A DNA stretch of 64,000 nt from Magnetospirillum sp902729445 (GCF_902729445.1 NZ_CACVCE010000001.1:1-64000), one strand, 5' to 3'. Shown: positions 44,811-56,070, numbered from the stretch's first letter. Notes: generated from the letters alone by a model not told the origin. Translations and numbers: made by a program.

Positions 44811-45257
44811 GTGAAAATCAAGATCATGGCCATCGCCGTCGCCCTGGGGCTCGCCCTGGGTCAGGTTGCAGGTTTCAAGGATGCCGTGGCGGCCGATGTG
44901 CGGGCGCTCCGGGACACGCCGGTCAGCGCGCCGGACAAGGCGCCCGACGTCTACAAGGTGCAAGACGGCGTCAAGCACGAACGCGCCTATCGCCAGCAGC
45001 CGCCGTTGGTGCCGCACGCCACCGAGAAGTACGAGATCGACCTGAAGGTCAATCAGTGCCTGCGCTGCCACGAATGGCCCTATTCCGACCAGGAAAAGGC
45101 GCCGAAGATTTCCGACCTTCACTACATCGACCGCAACGGCGTCCGTCAGGATACCGTCAACGGCAACCGCTATTTCTGCACGCAGTGCCATGTGTCGCAG
45201 GTCGATGCCAAGCCGCTGGTGGAAAACAAGTTCCAGCCCGCGGTCACGGGCCGCTGA
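44811..45257 (+). CDS. napB: NapB, diheme cytochrome subunit
   Basis: 148 aa from GTG 44811 (GGAAGGGGAG upstream). Signal peptide to about residue 28 and two heme sites CLRCH (C83-H87) and CTQCH (C123-H127). It is the direct electron donor to NapA. GTG is preferred over ATG 44826 because the latter would lack the basic n-region of the signal peptide. Confidence 0.93.
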   Translation: MKIKIMAIAVALGLALGQVAGFKDAVAADVRALRDTPVSAPDKAPDVYKVQDGVKHERAYRQQPPLVPHATEKYEIDLKVNQCLRCHEWPYSDQEKAPKISDLHYIDRNGVRQDTVNGNRYFCTQCHVSQVDAKPLVENKFQPAVTGR

Positions 45258-45288
45258 TACCCTTCGAGAGTAGGAAAGGATCACGGCC

Positions 45289-45936
45289 ATGAGCAACGAC
45301 ACCGACGGCAAACAGCCCAGCCTGATGTGCCAGGCGTGGGAATTGCTGCGAAAGCCCACCGGCCGCTGGTCGCTGGGAGCCATCCTGATCGTCGGCTTCG
45401 CCACCGGCATCATGTTCTGGGGCGGCTTCAACTGGGCGATGGAACTGACCAACACCGAGGCGTTCTGTCTGTCCTGTCACGAGATGGAGCAAAACGTCTA
45501 TCGCGAGTATCGCGGCACCATCCACGACCAGAACCGCTCGGGCGTGCGGGCGACCTGCCCGGACTGCCACGTGCCGAAGCCGTGGATCTACAAGATGAAG
45601 CGCAAGATCCAGGCCTCGAACGAGGTGCTGCATAAGATCCTGGGCTCGATCGACACCCGCGAGAAGTTCGAGGCCAAGCGCCTGGACCTGGCCAAGAATG
45701 TCTGGCTGGCGATGAAGGAGACCGATTCGCGCGAATGTCGCAACTGCCACACCTTCAGCGCCTTCGACCTGAGCCGCCAGCAAAAGCGCGCCCAGATCCG
45801 CCACGACGAGGCCGCCGAGGAAGGCAAGACCTGTATCGACTGCCACAAGGGCGTCGCTCACAAGCTGCCCGACGGTGCCTTCAACGCCGAGCGCGAGATG
45901 AACGAGACCTGGAACGCCGTCCACAAGAAGAAGTAA
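45289..45936 (+). CDS. napC: NapC, tetraheme quinol dehydrogenase
   Basis: 215 aa. N-terminal membrane helix (about 27-46) and four CXXCH sites at C60, C90, C150 and C182. Passes electrons from quinol to NapB. Close paralogue of NirT in this window. Last gene of napFDAGHBC; no napE is seen. A strong terminator follows. Confidence 0.95.
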   Translation: MSNDTDGKQPSLMCQAWELLRKPTGRWSLGAILIVGFATGIMFWGGFNWAMELTNTEAFCLSCHEMEQNVYREYRGTIHDQNRSGVRATCPDCHVPKPWIYKMKRKIQASNEVLHKILGSIDTREKFEAKRLDLAKNVWLAMKETDSRECRNCHTFSAFDLSRQQKRAQIRHDEAAEEGKTCIDCHKGVAHKLPDGAFNAEREMNETWNAVHKKK

Positions 45937-45952
45937 GACGGTGAAAGAATAA

Positions 45953-45989
45953 GGGGCGCTCCGGGTGACCGGGGCGCCCCTTTTCTTTT
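45953..45989 (+). terminator. Rho-independent terminator of the nap operon
   Basis: GGGGCGCTCCGG (45953-45964) pairs with CCGGGGCGCCCC (45969-45980), one G-U pair, GTGA loop, followed by TTTTCTTTT. Confidence 0.95.
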
Positions 45990-46002
45990 GGCAATGAAAG
46001 GA

Positions 46003-47490
46003 TCAGGCGGCGTTCCAGCTGATGCCGAAGCTGCCCAGGGTCTTGGACAGCAGGGCGATCTTCTTGGCCCGGTCCTCGCCCGAGGCGCCGGCGACGTATT
46101 CGCTCAGGAAGGCGGGATCGCGCAGATAGGTCTGCAGGACCGGCCCGACCGCCGCCAGGGGCTCGCCCTCGATGAAGGTGCCCTTGCGGGCCAGATCGAC
46201 CAGGGTCAGAACCTTCTGAGCCGCGCCGCCGCCCTTCTTCTCGATCTGCTCGAACAGGCGGGCGCGCTTCAGCAGTTCCATCTGGGCCTGCTCGACCTTG
46301 GCCATGGCCGGGTACTTCTCGTTCTCCGGCAGCCACGACCCCTTCAGCGCCTTGTAGATGGTGGTCAGGGTCTGCATCTTCGGCACCGGCGGCTCCGGTC
46401 CGCCGATGGTGCGCGGCACGAAATCCTGGTCGCCGAAATAATGGTCGATGAAATTCTTCAGCGTGTTGCGGTTGCTGGGACCGATGGCCAGGGTGGTCAG
46501 GGTCATCAGATAGGCCAGCCGATCGGCCACGACCTTGCGCTCGCGCAGCAGGTCGGTGACGCCTTCGGTGGTGATCCAGCGGTTCTGGCGGCGTTCCAGA
46601 TTGCCGACGGTCTTGGCCCCGCCGCAGATGTCGCCGCCATTCCACAATTTGCGGAACATGTCGAAGATCGCCTGGATTTCGATTTCAGGCTCGGCCGAGC
46701 GCAGCGGGTCCTTGGCCGCCAGCGTGCGCAGCAGGCCGTACTCGACGGAATTGCGGCAATTGGGGGCGACGCCGCTGGCGATCAGGGCGTTGATTTCGCT
46801 CATGACCGGGGCGGCGGTGTCGCGCACCTGCAAGGCGCCGCGCCACAGGTCGGCCAGATCGGCGCAACGGTCTTCCAGACGGTCGGGGAAGCCCAGCAAC
46901 TGATCCAGCGCCTGGTCGGACCGCAAGGTCTCGGCCAGCCATGGCTCCATGAAGGTGAACAGTGGGGTTCCCTTGGTCTGGCTCAGCAGGGAGACCAGGG
47001 TGGTCGCCTTGTCGCGCCAGGTCTTTTGCTGGAACAGGACTTCGGTCAGCAGGCGGCCGATCTGGTGGTCGCGCTCGGCGCCAGAGGCGCGCACGGACTC
47101 GACCTGCTTCAGGAAGGTGGCGGCGGTCACGCTGGGGACAGGCTTTTCCTTGTCCTCGTCCCACGCCTTGCGGACGCCGGTGCTGACCAGCGTGTGCAGT
47201 TCCTTGACCCGGGTGGCGGCGCTGACATTCTTGGCTTTGGCCTGCAAGGTGCCGACCTTATCGACGGCATTCATCAGCACGCGGCCGGAATCGCTCAGGC
47301 GCTTCAGATACTTGGAGGAATGAACCAGCTCGGACGGCGTGATGACCAGCGGGTCAAGAAAACTGCCGAGATAACGGCCCATCATTTCGCGGGCGGCGAC
47401 GCTCGCGAAATCCTCGATGGTGGTGCAATAGGACCGTTCGACAACGTCCCCGGAGGCATCGTTGTTGTCGTCCTTTACTGGATTGTTCAT
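46003..47490 (-). CDS. Soluble protein of unknown function
   Basis: 495 aa from ATG 47490 (first residues MNNPVKDDNN). No signal peptide or membrane helix; largely helical, with charged segments such as EIEIQAIFDMFRKLWNGG and VEQAQMELLKRARLFEQIEK. I do not recognise a family. It lies between nap (convergent) and an FAH-family gene 84 nt upstream on the same strand. Base composition matches the surroundings, so it is probably a long-standing lineage gene. Confidence 0.75.
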   Translation of the reverse strand: MNNPVKDDNNDASGDVVERSYCTTIEDFASVAAREMMGRYLGSFLDPLVITPSELVHSSKYLKRLSDSGRVLMNAVDKVGTLQAKAKNVSAATRVKELHTLVSTGVRKAWDEDKEKPVPSVTAATFLKQVESVRASGAERDHQIGRLLTEVLFQQKTWRDKATTLVSLLSQTKGTPLFTFMEPWLAETLRSDQALDQLLGFPDRLEDRCADLADLWRGALQVRDTAAPVMSEINALIASGVAPNCRNSVEYGLLRTLAAKDPLRSAEPEIEIQAIFDMFRKLWNGGDICGGAKTVGNLERRQNRWITTEGVTDLLRERKVVADRLAYLMTLTTLAIGPSNRNTLKNFIDHYFGDQDFVPRTIGGPEPPVPKMQTLTTIYKALKGSWLPENEKYPAMAKVEQAQMELLKRARLFEQIEKKGGGAAQKVLTLVDLARKGTFIEGEPLAAVGPVLQTYLRDPAFLSEYVAGASGEDRAKKIALLSKTLGSFGISWNAA

Positions 47491-47574
47491 GTCCGTCCGC
47501 CCAGGCCTTCTCTCCTGGGTCCCCAATGTGCACAGTCTTAAGACTAACGCAAAACTTTTTCCCAAAAAACAGGT

Positions 47575-48267
47575 TTAGGCCCTAGGTGGCGTGATGTCCA
47601 CGGTCAGCTCGCCCACCCCTTCGACAGCGCCGACAAGGTGGTCGCCGGGGTGCACCGGGCCGACTCCTTCCGGGGTTCCGGTATAGATCAGATCGCCGGC
47701 CGACAGGTGGTAGTACTGCGACAGGTGGGCGATGATTTCCGGGATCGACCAGATCATGTCGGCGACGTCGCCCTTCTGACGGATCTCGCCATTGACCTTC
47801 AGGCTGATGGCCCCGGTCATGATCGGCTGGCTGGCCTTGATGATCGGGGTGATGGGGGCCGAGAACTCGAACGACTTGCCCAGGTCCCACGGGCGGCCCT
47901 TGTCGCGGGCGGCGAATTGCAGGTCGCGTCGGGTCATGTCCAGGCCGACGGCATGACCGAACACCGCCTTGGCGGCGGCTTCGGGGCTGGCCTGATAGAC
48001 CGAGGCGCCCAGCGCGACCACCAGCTCGATCTCGTGATGCAGGTTGGCGGTGGCCGGCGCATAGGGGATGGCGCCGCCGCCGGGCACCAGGCAGTCGGGC
48101 GATTTCGAGAAATAGAAGGGCGGCTCGCGGTTGGGGTCCGACCCCATCTCGCGGGCATGGCCGGCATAGTTGCGGCCGACGCAGAAAACCCGGCGGACCG
48201 GATAAAGGGCGGTTTCACCGGCTACCGGCACGGCCGGCTGGGCAAGCGGAAACAGAAGTGCGGTCAT
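47575..48267 (-). CDS. Fumarylacetoacetate hydrolase-family protein
   Basis: 230 aa. FAH core: VFCVGRNYAGHAREMG, FSKSPDCLVPGGGAIPYAP, and the metal ligands in HHEIELVVALG plus the later Asp in GLDMTRRDLQ. Members include fumarylpyruvate and acylpyruvate hydrolases of aromatic degradation and oxaloacetate decarboxylases; the substrate cannot be fixed from sequence. ATG 48267 chosen; residues encoded upstream are not family-like. Divergent from the ABC transporter operon. Confidence 0.88.
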   Translation of the reverse strand: MTALLFPLAQPAVPVAGETALYPVRRVFCVGRNYAGHAREMGSDPNREPPFYFSKSPDCLVPGGGAIPYAPATANLHHEIELVVALGASVYQASPEAAAKAVFGHAVGLDMTRRDLQFAARDKGRPWDLGKSFEFSAPITPIIKASQPIMTGAISLKVNGEIRQKGDVADMIWSIPEIIAHLSQYYHLSAGDLIYTGTPEGVGPVHPGDHLVGAVEGVGELTVDITPPRA

Positions 48268-48508
48268 CCCAGGCTCCCGGTCTGGTGGTACCCCAGGATG
48301 CACCCGACCGCGCGGAAGGACAATCCCCGTCGCTGTGGGGTTCGTGTTGCATCGTCATGGTAATACGCATTAAAGTACCGATTTAACGGCGGCCAACGCC
48401 GAGCAATAATGTCCGCCTCCGACCAGGAGGCGAAGGGGCCGAACCGAGCCCCGATCGTGGAGGCAACAGCGCCCGGCGAAGACGGGCCGGTCTAGGAGTA
48501 GGGACGAC

Positions 48509-49705
48509 ATGGATTCCAAACCCGTTTCCCGCAGGACGATCCTGCAGGGTGCCGCCGTGGCCGGTCTGGCCGGGGCTTCCGGCTTCGTGCCGACCAAGTT
48601 CGCCATCGGCAACACCGCCAAGGTCAAGGTCGGCATCATGCTGCCCTATTCCGGTACCTATGCCGGCCTGGGCGAGGCGATCACCAACGGCATGAAGATG
48701 GCCATCGCCGAAAAGGGCGGCAAGCTGGGCGGCCGCGACATCGAATATGTCGCCGTCGATGACGAATCCGATCCGGCCAAGGCGCCCGAGAACACCAACA
48801 AGCTGGTGACCGGCGAGAAGGTCGATTTCGTGGTCGGCACCGTCCATTCCGGCGTCGCCATGGGCATGGTCAAGGTGACCAAGCAGTCGGGCACCATCAC
48901 CATCATCCCCAATGCCGGCGCCAACGCCGCCACCGGGCCGATGTGCTCGCCCAACATCTTCCGCACCTCGTTCTCGAACTGGCAGACCACCTTCCCGCTG
49001 GGCAAGGTCGCCATCGAGAAGGGCTACAAGAACGTCGTCACCATGACGTGGAAGTACGCCGCCGGCGAAGAGATGATCGGCGCCTTCGAGGAACATTTCA
49101 CCAGCCGCGGCGGCCGCATCGCCCGTCAGATCCTGGTGCCGTTCCCCAATGTCGAGTTTCAGGCCAACCTGACCGAGATCGCGGCGCTGAAGCCCGACGC
49201 GGTGATGTGCTTCTTCGCTGGTGCCGGCGCCTTGAAGTTCGTCAAGGATTACGCCGCCGCCGGTCTGAAGGGCATTCCGCTGATTGGTCCGGGCTTCCTG
49301 ACCGACGGCGTGCTGAAGGGCCAGGGTGAGGCGGCCGAGGGCATTCTGACCACGCTGCATTACGCCGACAATCTGGACACGCCGCTGAACAAGACCTTCC
49401 GCGCCGCTTATGAAAAGCAGTTCGGCAAGGGTGCCGACGTCTATGCCGTCCAGGGCTATGACGCCGGCCAGTTGCTGGTCCAGGCGATGGCGGCCGTCAA
49501 GGGCGACACCTCGGCCCAGCCGGCCCTGATCGCGGCGATGGAAAAGGCCGAGATCAAGAGCCCGCGCGGCAATTTCACCTTCTCGAAGGCCCACAACCCG
49601 ATCCAGGACATCTATCTGCGCGAGGTCAAGAACGGCCAGGAAACGGTGCTGGGAGTGGCCCAGAAGGGCCTGATCGACCCGGCGCGCGGCTGCAAGGCTG
49701 TCTAG
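48509..49705 (+). CDS. Branched-chain-type ABC transporter substrate-binding protein
   Basis: 398 aa with a twin-arginine-like signal (SRRTILQGAAVAGLAG) and a LivK/type I periplasmic-binding fold (VKVGIMLPYSGTYAGLGEAI). AGGAG precedes the ATG. It is followed by LivHMGF-type genes and aromatic acyl-CoA genes, so the ligand is probably an aromatic acid such as benzoate rather than an amino acid; this is inferred. Confidence 0.9.
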   Translation: MDSKPVSRRTILQGAAVAGLAGASGFVPTKFAIGNTAKVKVGIMLPYSGTYAGLGEAITNGMKMAIAEKGGKLGGRDIEYVAVDDESDPAKAPENTNKLVTGEKVDFVVGTVHSGVAMGMVKVTKQSGTITIIPNAGANAATGPMCSPNIFRTSFSNWQTTFPLGKVAIEKGYKNVVTMTWKYAAGEEMIGAFEEHFTSRGGRIARQILVPFPNVEFQANLTEIAALKPDAVMCFFAGAGALKFVKDYAAAGLKGIPLIGPGFLTDGVLKGQGEAAEGILTTLHYADNLDTPLNKTFRAAYEKQFGKGADVYAVQGYDAGQLLVQAMAAVKGDTSAQPALIAAMEKAEIKSPRGNFTFSKAHNPIQDIYLREVKNGQETVLGVAQKGLIDPARGCKAV

Positions 49706-49717
49706 CATCACGCTTCC

Positions 49718-49748
49718 CCGCCGCCGGCCCGAGAAGGGTCGGCGGCGG
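49718..49748 (+). other. Intercistronic hairpin between binding protein and permease
   Basis: CCGCCGCCGGCCC (49718-49730) pairs with GGGTCGGCGGCGG (49736-49748), one G-U pair, GAGAA loop. Without a T-run it is likely a partial terminator or 3' stabiliser that keeps binding-protein mRNA in excess over permease mRNA. Confidence 0.7.
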
Positions 49749-49775
49749 ATTTCCCAGGGGATGGGCAAAAACAAT

Positions 49776-50636
49776 ATGGATGTGTGGTTCTTCCTGATCC
49801 AGGCGCTGAACGGGGTCCAGTACGGGCTGTTGCTGTTTCTGGTCGCCAGTGGTCTGACCCTGATCTTCGGGATCATGGGGATCATCAATCTGGCGCACGG
49901 CTCGTTCTACATGCTGGGCGCCTATACCGCCTATTGGCTGGCCGCCAAGACCGGCTCGCTGCTGGCCGCCCTGGTCTTGTCGCTGCCCATCGCCGCCCTG
50001 GTCGGATATGGGATCGAGACCTTGCTGGTGCGCGCCCTTTACAAGCGCGACCATCTGGATCAGGTCCTGCTGACCTATGGCCTGATCTTGGTGTTCAACG
50101 AGGCGCAGAAGCTGATCTGGGGCTCGGACGTCCATGCCGTTTCCATGCCGGCGGCGCTGAACTGGTCGTTCCCGCTGACCGACAATCTGTCCTATCCGGT
50201 CTATCGCCTGGTCATTTCCGCCGTCTGCGCCGTGGTGGCGCTGGGGATGTGGTGGGTGATCGCCAAGACCCGCTTCGGCATGTGGGTCCGCGCCGGTGCA
50301 TCCAACCGCGAGATGGTCCAGGCCCTGGGCATCAACGTCAAACTGCTGTTCGGGCTGGTCTTCGCCATGGGCGCCGCCCTGGCCGGCCTGGCCGGCGCCA
50401 TCGCGTCGCCGGTCAGTTCGGTCTATCCCGGCATGGGCGATTCGGTGCTGATCTTGTGTTTCGTGGTGGTGGTGATCGGCGGCGTCGGCTCGGTCAAGGG
50501 CGCTTTCCTGGGCGCCATCCTGATCGGCCTGGCCGACACTTTCGGCCGGGTGCTGGTGCCCGACTTCGCCAGCTTCTCGGTTTATGCGGTGATGGCCGCC
50601 GTGCTGCTGTGGAAGCCCAAGGGGCTGTTCGCATGA
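49776..50636 (+). CDS. livH: Branched-chain-type ABC permease, LivH
   Basis: 286 aa, about eight membrane helices. LivH pattern at the N-terminus (LNGVQYGLLLFLVASGLTLI, then GIINLAHG). ATG 49776 is chosen over 49761 because the AGGGG just before 49761 fits only the later start. Its stop overlaps the livM start by 4 nt. Confidence 0.9.
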   Translation: MDVWFFLIQALNGVQYGLLLFLVASGLTLIFGIMGIINLAHGSFYMLGAYTAYWLAAKTGSLLAALVLSLPIAALVGYGIETLLVRALYKRDHLDQVLLTYGLILVFNEAQKLIWGSDVHAVSMPAALNWSFPLTDNLSYPVYRLVISAVCAVVALGMWWVIAKTRFGMWVRAGASNREMVQALGINVKLLFGLVFAMGAALAGLAGAIASPVSSVYPGMGDSVLILCFVVVVIGGVGSVKGAFLGAILIGLADTFGRVLVPDFASFSVYAVMAAVLLWKPKGLFA

Positions 50637-51631
50637 GCCGGCTGCCTCGCCCCGTCGCCATTGCGCTTCTGGCCCTGGTGGTCCTGCTGGCGGCCTATCC
50701 CCTCTATGGCGCCTGGCTGTTTCCGGCCAAGCACGCCTTCCTGATGCAAAAGATCACCGGCATCATGATCCTGGCCATCATGGCCATGAGTCTGGACCTG
50801 CTGGTCGGCATCGCCGGCATGGTCAGCCTGGGCCATGCCGCCTTTTTCGGCCTGGGCGGCTATATGCTGGCGATCCTGTCGCCCGAATACGAGGCGGCCA
50901 ACATCTGGATCGTGCTGCCGGCCGCCTTGGCGATCGTGGCTGCCGTGGCGGCGATCATCGGCGCGCTTTCGATCCGCACCACCGGCATCTCGTTCATCAT
51001 GATCACCTTGGCCTTCGGGCAGATGGGCTTCTACTTCTTCAACGATTCGCGCCTGGCCGGCGGATCGGATGGCGCCTACATCTACGTCATGCCGGCGGTC
51101 GAGATCGCCGGCATCAGCCTGATGAACCTGGAAGACAAGCTGGTGTTCTATTACCTGGTGTTCGGCCTGTTCATTGGCGCCTATCTGCTGCTGAAGGTGC
51201 TGCTGGCCTCGCCGTTCGGACGGGTGGTTCAGGCCATCGGTGTCAACGAGAACCGGGTCAAGGGCCTGGGTTTCAATCCCGACCATTACAAGCTGGTGGC
51301 CTTCGTCATCGGCGCCACCATCGCTGGCCTGGCCGGCTTCCTGGGTGCCGCGCAATACGGCTTCGTCAACCCGGCGATGCTGTCGTGGCACCAGTCGGGC
51401 ACCGCCCTGGTGATGGTGATCCTGGGCGGCATGGGTACCATCTTCGGCCCGGCCCTGGGCGCCTTCGTGCTGGAACTGGCCCGCATGGGCTTCGAGGGCA
51501 TGACCGAGCATTGGCTGCTGCCCATGGGCCTGTTCGTCATCGCCGTGGTGCTGCTGCTGCCCAAGGGGCTGGCCGGGCTGTTGCTGCAGCTGGGCGCCAA
51601 GCCGGCGTCCGAACCGGAGGACGAGGCATGA
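50633..51631 (+). CDS. livM: Branched-chain-type ABC permease, LivM
   Basis: 332 aa, about eight to nine membrane helices. LivM signature MSLDLLVGIAGMVSLGHAAF, then FNPDHYKLVAFVIGATIAGL. Forms the translocation pore with LivH. ATGA overlaps on both sides. Confidence 0.92.
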   Translation: MSRLPRPVAIALLALVVLLAAYPLYGAWLFPAKHAFLMQKITGIMILAIMAMSLDLLVGIAGMVSLGHAAFFGLGGYMLAILSPEYEAANIWIVLPAALAIVAAVAAIIGALSIRTTGISFIMITLAFGQMGFYFFNDSRLAGGSDGAYIYVMPAVEIAGISLMNLEDKLVFYYLVFGLFIGAYLLLKVLLASPFGRVVQAIGVNENRVKGLGFNPDHYKLVAFVIGATIAGLAGFLGAAQYGFVNPAMLSWHQSGTALVMVILGGMGTIFGPALGAFVLELARMGFEGMTEHWLLPMGLFVIAVVLLLPKGLAGLLLQLGAKPASEPEDEA

Positions 51632-52398
51632 GCGCCCCCGAATCCTCCATCGTTCTGGAAACCCGCGAGCTGACCAAGGCGTTCGGCGGCCTGGTGGCGG
51701 TCAATTCGGTGTCGATCGTGGTGCGCGAGGGCGAGCCCCACGCGGTGATCGGCCCCAACGGCGCCGGCAAAAGCACCTTCGTCAACCTGTTGACGGGGCA
51801 TCTGCCGGCCTCGGGCGGGCAGGTGCTGTTTCGCGGCCGCGACATCACCAGCCTGCCGGCCCATCGCATCAGCCGGTTGGGCATCGGGCGCAGCTACCAG
51901 AAGACCAACATCTTCCCGACCTTCTCGGTGTTCGAGAATTGTCGCCTGGCGGCGCAGTCGCGGCTGTCCAGCTCGATGCGCTTCTTCCGTCCGGCCCGCG
52001 CGCTGGCCGACGTCAATTCCCGCGCCGAACGGGCGATGGAACTGGCCGGGCTGGCGGCGCGCTCGGGCCGGGTCGCCGGCACCATGTCCTATGGCGAGCA
52101 GCGCCAGCTGGAAATCGCCATGGTCCTGGCCACCGGCCCCGACGTGCTGGTGCTGGACGAGCCGCTGGCCGGCATGGGCAAAGAGGAAAGCGAGCGGATG
52201 GTCGCCCTGCTCAAGGGGCTGGCCGCCCAATACACCCTGGTCCTGGTCGAGCACGACATGGATGCGGTGTTCAGCCTGGCCCACACCCTGACGGTGATGG
52301 TCAACGGCACGCTGCTGGAAAGCGGCCCGGTCGATGTCGTGCGCGCCTCGCAGGCGGTGCAGGACGCCTATCTCGGCGACGGGGCGGAGGCCTATTGA
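51628..52398 (+). CDS. livG: ABC transporter ATPase, LivG
   Basis: 256 aa. Walker A GPNGAGKST (about 42-50), signature MSYGEQRQLEIAMVLATGP, Walker B VLVLDEPLAGM and the switch His in LVEHDMDAV. LivG-type N-terminus (LTKAFGGLVAVNSVSI). ATGA overlap with livM. Confidence 0.93.
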   Translation: MSAPESSIVLETRELTKAFGGLVAVNSVSIVVREGEPHAVIGPNGAGKSTFVNLLTGHLPASGGQVLFRGRDITSLPAHRISRLGIGRSYQKTNIFPTFSVFENCRLAAQSRLSSSMRFFRPARALADVNSRAERAMELAGLAARSGRVAGTMSYGEQRQLEIAMVLATGPDVLVLDEPLAGMGKEESERMVALLKGLAAQYTLVLVEHDMDAVFSLAHTLTVMVNGTLLESGPVDVVRASQAVQDAYLGDGAEAY

Positions 52399-52400
52399 CC

Positions 52401-53102
52401 ATGATCGTCGCCAAGGGCATCCACACCTTCTACGGCAACAGCCACATCCTGCATGGCGTGGACTTTTCCGTCGCCAAGGGCGAGACGGTGGCCCTGATGG
52501 GCCGCAACGGCATGGGCAAGTCGACCCTGCTGAAATCGATCCTGGGGCTGGTCAGCCCCAAGCAGGGCAGCGTCACCATCGCGGGGGCCGACATGACCGG
52601 CGCCCAGACCCACGCCATCATGAAGAAGGGCATCGCCTATGTCCCGGAAGGGCGCGGCATCTTCCCCAACCTCAATGTCCGGGAAAATCTGGTGATGGCG
52701 GCGCGCCCGGGCGTCGCAGGCCAGCGCGACTGGACCTATGAGCGCGTGCTGGACACCTTCCCGCGTCTGGCCGAGCGGCTGGACAACATGGGCAACCATC
52801 TGTCGGGCGGCGAGCAGCAGATGCTGTCCATCGGCCGCGCCCTGATGACCAATCCCGACCTGCTGATCCTGGACGAGGCGACCGAAGGCCTGGCGCCGCT
52901 GATCCGCCGCGAGATCTGGCACACCATCCGCACCATCAAGGACAGCGGCATCGCCAGCATCATCGTCGACAAGAACGTCCATGTGCTGCTGGGCCTGGCC
53001 GAACGCCATGTCATCCTGGTCAAGGGCCGCATCGTCTATGACGGCGGGCCGCAGGCCTTGAGGGACGATCCCGAAATCCTGAAACGCCATATCGGACTTT
53101 AG
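52401..53102 (+). CDS. livF: ABC transporter ATPase, LivF
   Basis: 233 aa. Walker A GRNGMGKST, the LivF hallmark YVPEGRGIFPNLNVRENL, signature LSGGEQQMLSIGRAL, Walker B LLILDEATEGL. The switch residue after Walker B is Lys/Asn (VDKNVHV), as usual for LivF. Starts 2 nt after livG. Confidence 0.93.
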   Translation: MIVAKGIHTFYGNSHILHGVDFSVAKGETVALMGRNGMGKSTLLKSILGLVSPKQGSVTIAGADMTGAQTHAIMKKGIAYVPEGRGIFPNLNVRENLVMAARPGVAGQRDWTYERVLDTFPRLAERLDNMGNHLSGGEQQMLSIGRALMTNPDLLILDEATEGLAPLIRREIWHTIRTIKDSGIASIIVDKNVHVLLGLAERHVILVKGRIVYDGGPQALRDDPEILKRHIGL

Positions 53103-53105
53103 ACC

Positions 53106-53573
53106 ATGAGCGTGCCGGATCTGATCAGCCTGATCACCCCGATCGCCGAGTTCTGTGCCGGCAAGGATGTCGATGCCGCCCTGATGGCCGAGTTGAACCG
53201 GCGCTTTCCCGGCGACGGCCCCGATTTCGCCGCCATCGCCGCCTGCCTGGCCGAGGGCATCGATGCCGGGGATTTCTGCGGCAAGGACGCCGGCGGCATC
53301 CGCTTCTCGCGTCCGGCCAAGCCGTCGGCGGCCACCTTCGGCTTCTCGGTCGACGTGGTCGCCTATGGCGATCTGGCCGGGCCGCACCACATCCACCCCA
53401 CCGGCGAGATCGACATGATCGTGCCGGTGGACGAAGCCGCCACCTTCGACGGCCATGGCCGCGGCTGGCTGGTCCATGGCCCGGGTTCCGGCCATCGGCC
53501 GACCATCACCGGCGGCATGGCCATCGTTCTTTACCTCCTGCCGCAGGGGGCAATTCAGTTCACTGGCGCGTGA
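53106..53573 (+). CDS. DUF4863-family protein (p-hydroxylaminobenzoate lyase-like)
   Basis: 155 aa. Contains the family core SVDVVAYGDLAGPHHIHPTG with HH and GEID as probable metal ligands of a cupin-like fold, then GWLVHGPGSGHRPTITGG. The family includes p-hydroxylaminobenzoate lyase (PnbB) and members beside benzoyl-CoA pathways. Three nt after livF and ahead of the CoA ligase, so an aromatic-acid role is likely; the exact reaction is not known. Confidence 0.75.
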   Translation: MSVPDLISLITPIAEFCAGKDVDAALMAELNRRFPGDGPDFAAIAACLAEGIDAGDFCGKDAGGIRFSRPAKPSAATFGFSVDVVAYGDLAGPHHIHPTGEIDMIVPVDEAATFDGHGRGWLVHGPGSGHRPTITGGMAIVLYLLPQGAIQFTGA

Positions 53574-53634
53574 GACGACCGCAAGACCAACGAAGAACGG
53601 CCGCCACGCCCTCATGGGAGAGGGAACATCCGAG

Positions 53635-55217
<1,583 letters not shown>

Positions 55218-55221
<4 letters not shown>

Positions 55222-55982
55222 GCAGACAGACCCTGAATGTCGGCGGCGTTTCCCTGGAAACCCGCCGCATCGGGGGCGATCCGGCCCGCCCGACCCTGGT
55301 GCTGCTGCACGAGGGGCTGGGCTCGGTGTCGCTGTGGCGCGATTTCCCTGACCGACTGGCCGCCGTCACCGGTCACCCGGTCCTGGCCTTCAGCCGGGCC
55401 GGCTATGGCGGCTCGGACCCGGTCGATCTGCCGCGACCCTTGGATTACATGCAGCGCGAGGGCAGGGACGTCCTGCCCGGTCTGCTGGATGCCGCCGGTC
55501 TGGATCGGGTGGTGCTGGTCGGCCATTCCGACGGTGCCTCGATCGCCCTGGTCCATGCCGGCAGCAGCGCCGGGACGCGGGTCGAAAGGGTGGTGGTGAT
55601 GGCGCCCCACACCTTCGTCGAACCCATCTGCCTGACCAGCATCCGGGCCGCGCGCGAGGCTTATCTGACCGGCGATCTGCGGGACAGATTGCAGCGCCAT
55701 CACGGCGCCAACACCGATTGCGCCTTTTGGGGCTGGAACGATTCCTGGCTGGCCCCCGATTTCGTCCATTGGGACATCCGCGGCTTCCTGCCCGCCATCG
55801 GCGTGCCGGTGCTGGTGATCCAGGGCCAGGACGACGAATACGGCACCATCTTGCAAGTCGATGCCATCCGCGACCGGGTGCCGGGCGGGGCCACCACCCT
55901 GCTGCTGCCCGATTGCGGGCATTCGCCCCATCGCGATCAGCCCGGTGCGGTGCTGGCCGCGATCATCGACTTCCTGCGCTGA
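55218..55982 (+). CDS. Alpha/beta hydrolase of the aromatic operon
   Basis: 254 aa. Nucleophile elbow GHSDG (VVLVGHSDGASIALV), oxyanion segment LLHEGLGSVS and a C-terminal catalytic His in CGHSPHRD. Starts with GTG overlapping the ligase stop. Could be a thioesterase or ring-cleavage product hydrolase in the same pathway. It ends at a bidirectional terminator. Confidence 0.85.
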
Positions 55983-56005
55983 TCCCCCCGCCCATCCCAT
56001 AAACG

Positions 56006-56042
56006 AAAAAGGCCGCCGGACGAGCCGGCGGCCAAGTTTTCT
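56006..56042. terminator. Bidirectional terminator
   Basis: GGCCGCCGG (56011-56019) pairs with CCGGCGGCC (56025-56033), flanked by AAAAA before and TTTT after, so it can end both the aromatic operon and the actP transcript. Confidence 0.9.
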
Positions 56043-56070
56043 TCGAAGATTGATTGGAGCGTCGCTGCCC

